From: Flavobacterium sp. 11 | Lineage (GTDB): Bacteria; Bacteroidota; Bacteroidia; Flavobacteriales; Flavobacteriaceae | Reading direction: 5' to 3' | Length of the DNA stretch: 64,000 nt | Assembly (NCBI RefSeq): GCF_002754315.1 | Contig: NZ_PEFE01000001.1 | Location: 1,240,001-1,304,000, forward strand | In this document: positions 60,036 through 64,000 of the stretch, piece by piece | How positions within the stretch are numbered: position 1 is the stretch's first letter | Layout: each line of letters begins with the position of its first letter | The notes under the pieces: model-generated | What the model was told of the DNA's origin: nothing | Seen by the model: only the letters and a program-made list of their open reading frames with translations | The model's database searches: none | Made by a program: the position numbers and the translations under genes

Positions 60036-61097
60036 ATGACAATAAATTTTAAAAAAACATATCGTTTTGCCGTAAAGTCAGCGCTTTACATCACTCTTTT
60101 TTCTACAGGATTAGTTGGTTTCCTCACGTATTTATTTTTCACTTTCTCGTATCGCTTTTGTTTGATTTTTGCCATTGCGATTGCTGCATTTTCATTTCTT
60201 GTCATACAGTATCGAGTAGAGCGATTTATCTATAAAAAAGTTAAAAAAATATACGATGACGTTTCTTTATTAGAGTCAAGTACTTTTAGAAACCAGCCCA
60301 TTACAACTGATATGGCGACGCTTACACGCGAAGTGAAAAAGTTTGCCACCGATAAAAAGTTAGAAATCGAAACTTTAAAAGTTCGTGAAGAATATAGAAG
60401 AGAGTTTCTTGGGAATGTTTCTCATGAGCTCAAAACGCCACTTTTTATGGTTCAAGGATATTTGTCAACCTTGCTCGACGGAGCAATGAGCGATAAAACA
60501 ATCCGAAAAAAATATTTAGAACGCGCCGAAAAAGGAGTAGAACGATTGATTTATATCGTACAAGATTTAGACATGATTTCTAAACTGGAAATTGGAGATT
60601 TGAACTTGGAAATTGCCGAATTTGACATTGTGAAATTAGTTCAAAATGTCTTTGATTTGCTCGAAATGAAAGCTTCCAAGAAAGATATCCTGTTGATGTT
60701 TGACATGAAATACAACAAACCGGTCATGGTGGTTGGGGATCAGGAAAAAATACAACAAGTAGTGATGAATCTTGTTGTAAACTCAATCAAATACGGAAAA
60801 GTAAAAGGTTCTACCGAGGTAAGTATTGAAGATTTGACAGATGAAAAAGTCATTGTTCGAATCACGGATAACGGAGAAGGAATAGAGAAAAAAAATATCC
60901 CAAGACTTTTTGAGCGTTTTTACAGAGTTGATAAGAGCGGAGCAAGAACCGAAGGCGGTTCAGGTTTAGGTTTATCTATTGTAAAACATATTATTGAAGC
61001 GCATGATGAGAAAATTTATGTAGACAGTACGTATGGCGTGGGTTCTGAATTTTCTTTTACACTTGAAAAAACAAAAACAAGTAAGAAAACAACATAA
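60036..61097 (+). CDS. sensor histidine kinase, PhoR-like
   Basis: 353 residues: two transmembrane helices (about 14-35 and 41-57) with almost no periplasmic loop, a linker, the H-box FLGNVSHELKTPLFMVQGYL with phosphorylated H130, and an HATPase_c domain with N-box VVMNLVVNSIKYG, G1 ITDNGEGIEKKN and G2 GGSGLGLSIVKHII. No PAS domain is visible. It starts directly after the regulator stop. A terminator follows about 25 bp after it. Confidence 0.93.
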   Translation: MTINFKKTYRFAVKSALYITLFSTGLVGFLTYLFFTFSYRFCLIFAIAIAAFSFLVIQYRVERFIYKKVKKIYDDVSLLESSTFRNQPITTDMATLTREVKKFATDKKLEIETLKVREEYRREFLGNVSHELKTPLFMVQGYLSTLLDGAMSDKTIRKKYLERAEKGVERLIYIVQDLDMISKLEIGDLNLEIAEFDIVKLVQNVFDLLEMKASKKDILLMFDMKYNKPVMVVGDQEKIQQVVMNLVVNSIKYGKVKGSTEVSIEDLTDEKVIVRITDNGEGIEKKNIPRLFERFYRVDKSGARTEGGSGLGLSIVKHIIEAHDEKIYVDSTYGVGSEFSFTLEKTKTSKKTT

Positions 61098-61120
61098 AAC
61101 CTACGATTAATAATATTTAT

Positions 61121-61152
61121 AAAAAACCGATTCATAAGAATCGGTTTTTTTA
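61121..61152. terminator. bidirectional terminator between kinase and glycosyltransferase genes
   Basis: AAAAAACCGATTC pairs with GAATCGGTTTTTT, loop ATAA. Confidence 0.88.
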
Positions 61153-61173
61153 TTTTTATGTATCAAAGGTTCA

Positions 61174-62256
61174 TTATTTTTGAAAAACTTGGAACAAATT
61201 TGCCCATTCAATTTTAGAGTCTAATCGAGGCAATCCTTTATATTCCTCAATCTCTAGAATATTTTCCATTCTAAAATCATCTTGTGTTGCATAAGGAACC
61301 AGACCTTCTTTCTTCAATTTTTTGGCTAAATATTCTTGTTCATATTGCCCTGGTGTTGGAATAAAAAAAGCTTTTTTTCTCAGTTGCGCTAAATCCATGA
61401 TTGTAGTATAACCCGAACGGCAAAGAACCATTTCACTTTCGTTAAAAGCCTGCTCCAGTTCAGTTGAATTCATGAAGTTGTAATAGGTGACATTTCCAAT
61501 TATTCTTGTTTTTTGCTCCTTTTCTATATTTCCCTCAATGAAAATTGCATTACCACTGTAGTTAACAATTTCTTCTTTTAAATGTTTTTCTAACATGCCA
61601 CGTTGAGGTTCAGGACCAGAGAGAATTACCAGTAAATCATATTTTTTTGGTAACAATTTCTTTTGGAGTCTGCTCAAAGGACCAATGTATTTTGTTTTGA
61701 GATTTGGATTGTCAACATGACCTAGTTTGCCGGTTAAATTTGGAGTTCCGGATAGATCGGGAACCCAGCATTCCGTATATTTTTTTATAATTGATTGATG
61801 AATTTTACTGGTTATCCAAGTGGTATTTCCAGTCATCACATTCAATTGATGGGTAATAAATACAGAGGGTACTTTTTTGCTGAAAACACCTAATCTGTTG
61901 TCTGAAATAATGCCGTCTATTGCATGTTTTTCAATCCAATTTTGAATTATTTTTTTTTCTTCCAGAATGGCTCTAATCATTTTTGGGCCATTCTTTATTA
62001 GTTTCCATTTAAAATTGGCACCATTTTTAGCATATTCAATTTGATAGGATGGGAGTTCCAAAGTTTGTACGTTGGGAAACTCTTTTCGGAGTAATTCAAG
62101 AGCAATACCATCAGAGGCAATTATGGGAATATAGTTGTTCTCTTGTAAAGCTCTAATAATTGGAATGCAACGGGTGGCATGACCTAAACCCCAGTTTAAA
62201 GGCGCAATCAAAATAGTTTTAGGGGCGGTTTTTATATCCATTTCTAATTGTATCAA
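61174..62256 (-). CDS. MurG-like glycosyltransferase
   Basis: 360 residues (or 355 from a second ATG at 62241, MDIKTAPK). GT-B fold of the MurG/GT28 group: N-terminal ILIAPLNWGLGHATRCIPIIRALQ, VFITHQLNVM, and a C-terminal donor domain with KYDLLVILSGPEPQRGMLEK, NSTELEQAFNESEMVLCRSGYTTIMDLAQLRKKAFFIPTPGQYEQEYLAK. This is not MurG itself; such proteins transfer sugars or sugar phosphates in envelope polysaccharide synthesis. Substrate unknown. It is monocistronic. Confidence 0.85.
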   Translation of the reverse strand: MIQLEMDIKTAPKTILIAPLNWGLGHATRCIPIIRALQENNYIPIIASDGIALELLRKEFPNVQTLELPSYQIEYAKNGANFKWKLIKNGPKMIRAILEEKKIIQNWIEKHAIDGIISDNRLGVFSKKVPSVFITHQLNVMTGNTTWITSKIHQSIIKKYTECWVPDLSGTPNLTGKLGHVDNPNLKTKYIGPLSRLQKKLLPKKYDLLVILSGPEPQRGMLEKHLKEEIVNYSGNAIFIEGNIEKEQKTRIIGNVTYYNFMNSTELEQAFNESEMVLCRSGYTTIMDLAQLRKKAFFIPTPGQYEQEYLAKKLKKEGLVPYATQDDFRMENILEIEEYKGLPRLDSKIEWANLFQVFQK

Positions 62257-62389
62257 ATGTTTTTTATAGTTGAAAGATACATAAGTTAAGCCCTTTTTTG
62301 TATTTGCAAAATATTACTAAACTATTAAATTATCCAATTATTGAATAGTATTTCAGATTGTTTTTCTCCTTTTTTTAGACTAAAATAAA

Positions 62390-62420
62390 GAAAGGCTATC
62401 TTTTACAGACAGCCTTTCCA
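62390..62420 (-). terminator. terminator after the Lys/Ala-repeat gene
   Basis: On the - strand GAAAGGCTGTC pairs with GATAGCCTTTC (loop TGTAAAA), followed by a T-run. Confidence 0.85.
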
Positions 62421-62440
62421 ATATATTTTCTATAAAAAGA

Positions 62441-63130
62441 TTATTCTTGTATGTAGGTTTTATTTCCGTTTGAGTTAATGTAATATTTTCCGCCACGAGG
62501 ACCAGTATATACTTTTTTACCATTGTACTCACCTGTTATTTTGTCGGCTACTTTAGGTGCTTTTTCATTGGTTTCCTTGATTTTTTTTACTGATTTGCTG
62601 CTTGTAGCTTTTTCTTTTATCGCAGTTTTAGCCGTCGCTGCTTTATCTTTGGCAGTTTCTGCTTTTTTTGTAGCTGTCTTTTTAGATGCTGTTGCTTTTT
62701 CTTTAGCTATGGCAGCTTTATCTTTTGCGGTTTCAGCTTTATCTTTGACTACTTTGTCTTTAGCAGTTTCCGCTTTTTCTTTAGCTGTAGTCGCTTTGTC
62801 TTTGGCAGCTTCCGCTTTGTCTTTTGCTATTTTTTTAGAAGTAGCAGCTTTATCTTTTGCAGTTTCGGCTTTGTCTTTTGTTGTTTTTTCTTTAGCTGTA
62901 GTTGCTTTGTCTTTGGCAGCTTCTGCTTTGTCCTTAGCTGTTTTTTTAGCCGTGGCTGCTTTTTCTTTGGCTATAGCCGCTTTATCTTTAGCCGCTTCCG
63001 CTTTTTCTTTTTTGGCTTTAGCCAATTTTTCAGTTTTAGCTTTTGCTGCTTTCTTTTCGGCTGCAGTTTCTTGTGCTTGCAAGTTTGCTGACAAAATAAT
63101 TACAAAACATAACAACAGTAATTTTTTCAT
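62441..63130 (-). CDS. Lys/Ala-repeat secreted protein with a PBCV-type basic adaptor domain
   Basis: 229 residues: signal peptide (MKKLLLLCFVIILSANLQAQ), then about 160 residues of near-perfect repeats (AAKDKAATAKEKA, KAETAKDKA, TAKKTAKDKA and variants), an unfolded or helical Lys/Ala/Glu rod, and a C-terminal 30-residue basic domain (GKKVYTGPRGGKYYINSNGNK). The last resembles the PBCV-specific basic adaptor domain. Function unknown, perhaps surface or DNA/polyanion binding. A long antisense open frame over the repeats is a composition artefact. Confidence 0.82.
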   Translation of the reverse strand: MKKLLLLCFVIILSANLQAQETAAEKKAAKAKTEKLAKAKKEKAEAAKDKAAIAKEKAATAKKTAKDKAEAAKDKATTAKEKTTKDKAETAKDKAATSKKIAKDKAEAAKDKATTAKEKAETAKDKVVKDKAETAKDKAAIAKEKATASKKTATKKAETAKDKAATAKTAIKEKATSSKSVKKIKETNEKAPKVADKITGEYNGKKVYTGPRGGKYYINSNGNKTYIQE

Positions 63131-63222
63131 AATAATTTGATTTTAAATTTTATATAATAAAAATAATAAAAAATAATCATAGTTTATAAATTCAATCAAT
63201 GAAATTATTCCAAATTCCAGCA

Positions 63223-64000
63223 TTAAAAATAAGCTCTCAATTGAACATTTCCAGTATGAATGGTTTGGCTTGATTCGCTTTTTCGCCCTTGATAATTGAA
63301 ATTAATGTCTAAAAACTGTGTGATGTTTTTTTGTAAAAGCAATCTCCAAGTGAGGTTCTGTCCAGTTTGTAATCCTTCCAGCATTTGAAATCCAACCGAA
63401 GAAAATTCATTTCCTTCAAATTTATTTTGGTAAAAAGAGACTTCTCCATTCAGCGTTATTTTTTTATCGCTGGCGTAGGAAAAGGAAGTTCCAAAGCGGT
63501 TTTGTAACAACGTTTCGAAAACTCCAATTTGGTTTTCTTTGATTTGCAATTCATAAAAGAGATCCCAGCTGGTATTTTTAGAAAATAAATAACTGATTTT
63601 TGGTGCCAATTGATATCCGTTTATGTCATAATTTTTTTCTGGGAAATTCTCGGATTGAATAGTTGTCTGGATTGTTTTGGCAAAAAAACCGAACAGCCAA
63701 CTTTTTTGGTATAAATGTCCATACTGCAATTGATGCGAACTGTTGGTGGCTTCTTGTGAACCTATCGATAACAAGTTTTTCGTTTTATTCTGAAGATAAG
63801 AATAGGTAACCGAATGGTTTTGCTTTCCCCGATTGTAGAACAAGCTATTTCTCAAGCTGGAATTCAATCCGAGGACATTTTCATTAGAACCGCTAAACGG
63901 GTTTAATTCAAAATTAGCCCCGTCACTTCTCGTTTTTCGGTCAATTATAAATGCGGTTTGATTATAGAAATAGGAAAGTAATTTTTTTAATCCTTTTTCA
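63223..64000 (-). CDS. outer-membrane beta-barrel protein, 3' part (cut by the window edge)
   Basis: At least 258 codons are open on the - strand to the window edge, with no start inside the window: the frame continues upstream of 63867 through NPFSGSNENVLGL. The visible part is an alternating beta-strand pattern (SVTYSYLQNKTKNLLSIGS, YQLAPKISYLFSKNTSWDLFYELQIKENQIGV, FETLLQNRFGTSFSYASDKKITLNGEVSFYQNKF) and ends LRAYF, a barrel-like C-terminal aromatic. The likely full gene is a large flavobacterial outer-membrane or surface protein. Family not assigned. Confidence 0.7.
   Translation of the reverse strand, partial: EKGLKKLLSYFYNQTAFIIDRKTRSDGANFELNPFSGSNENVLGLNSSLRNSLFYNRGKQNHSVTYSYLQNKTKNLLSIGSQEATNSSHQLQYGHLYQKSWLFGFFAKTIQTTIQSENFPEKNYDINGYQLAPKISYLFSKNTSWDLFYELQIKENQIGVFETLLQNRFGTSFSYASDKKITLNGEVSFYQNKFEGNEFSSVGFQMLEGLQTGQNLTWRLLLQKNITQFLDINFNYQGRKSESSQTIHTGNVQLRAYF

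Noticed and set aside
62523..63140. 205-residue + strand open frame opposite the Lys/Ala repeat gene
   Set aside because: Its Ala/Ser/Leu/Val-rich low-complexity text is the mirror of the repeat codons, and the - strand gene has a signal peptide, terminator and C-terminal domain.
1..64000. CRISPR array or prophage
   Set aside because: No set of direct repeats of 20-40 bp with equal spacers and no phage structural or integrase genes are seen on either strand.

Overview
The window is a 64 kb stretch of an AT-rich chromosome from a member of the Bacteroidota, most likely a Flavobacterium or close relative. The signs are TAnnTTTG-type -7 promoter boxes, few Shine-Dalgarno sites, many DUF families confined to Bacteroidota (DUF4271, DUF4296, DUF3098, DUF5686), a type IX secretion (T9SS) sorting domain, a TonB-dependent receptor with a carboxypeptidase-like N-terminal domain, and tRNA genes of which one lacks an encoded CCA. 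No phage, IS transposase, rRNA operon or CRISPR array was seen.

Layout. 0-7 kb: methylmalonyl-CoA epimerase, a CAT-anticodon tRNA, a small sortable surface protein, ribE, pdxA, then yceD-rpmF-fabH-accB-accC (fatty-acid initiation). 7-14 kb: S9 peptidase, FAD oxidoreductase with mtgA, a GIY-YIG nuclease gene between an intact tRNA-Ala and a tRNA 3' half, enoyl-CoA hydratase, queD-lpxH. 14-24 kb: MFS exporter with recJ, rsmI-hopJ, an acidic protein, tdk, rpoN, asnS. 24-33 kb: TrmH-like methyltransferase, MMPL/RND transporter, CPA2 antiporter, SMR exporter, DUF5686 outer-membrane protein. 33-36 kb: a two-gene accessory islet between a broken and an intact frr 3' end. 36-46 kb: pyrH-frr, patatin, thioredoxin-like, truB, uppP, DUF3098, ftsX, leuS, a YugP-type protease. 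46-54 kb: Lrp regulator, hemD, DUF4271, glycosyltransferase-pyrC-DUF4296, epimerase, tyrS, LuxE-like acyl-protein synthetase. 54-64 kb: T9SS mini-protein, beta-helix lipoprotein and TonB-dependent receptor divergent from a PhoB/PhoR-like two-component pair, then a MurG-like glycosyltransferase, a Lys/Ala-repeat protein and the 3' part of an outer-membrane protein gene.

Most of the window is conserved housekeeping. The most unusual signals are in accessory DNA. (1) The 551-codon lipoprotein gene ending at 33919 has its only credible ATG and lipoprotein signal separated from the frame by a (CAAA)5 tetranucleotide tract; one extra repeat restores a full lipoprotein signal peptide, so it looks like a phase-variable gene caught OFF. 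(2) That gene and its partner lie between intact frr and a second, diverged copy of the frr 3' end with its own terminator. (3) The same geometry (intact gene, accessory gene, leftover 3' tail) recurs at tRNA-Ala/GIY-YIG and, more weakly, at the MMPL gene/TrmH-like methyltransferase. This suggests cassettes that enter at gene 3' ends. (4) Several families of short palindromic repeats are scattered between genes, and some lie in frame inside genes (S9 peptidase, recJ, epimerase).
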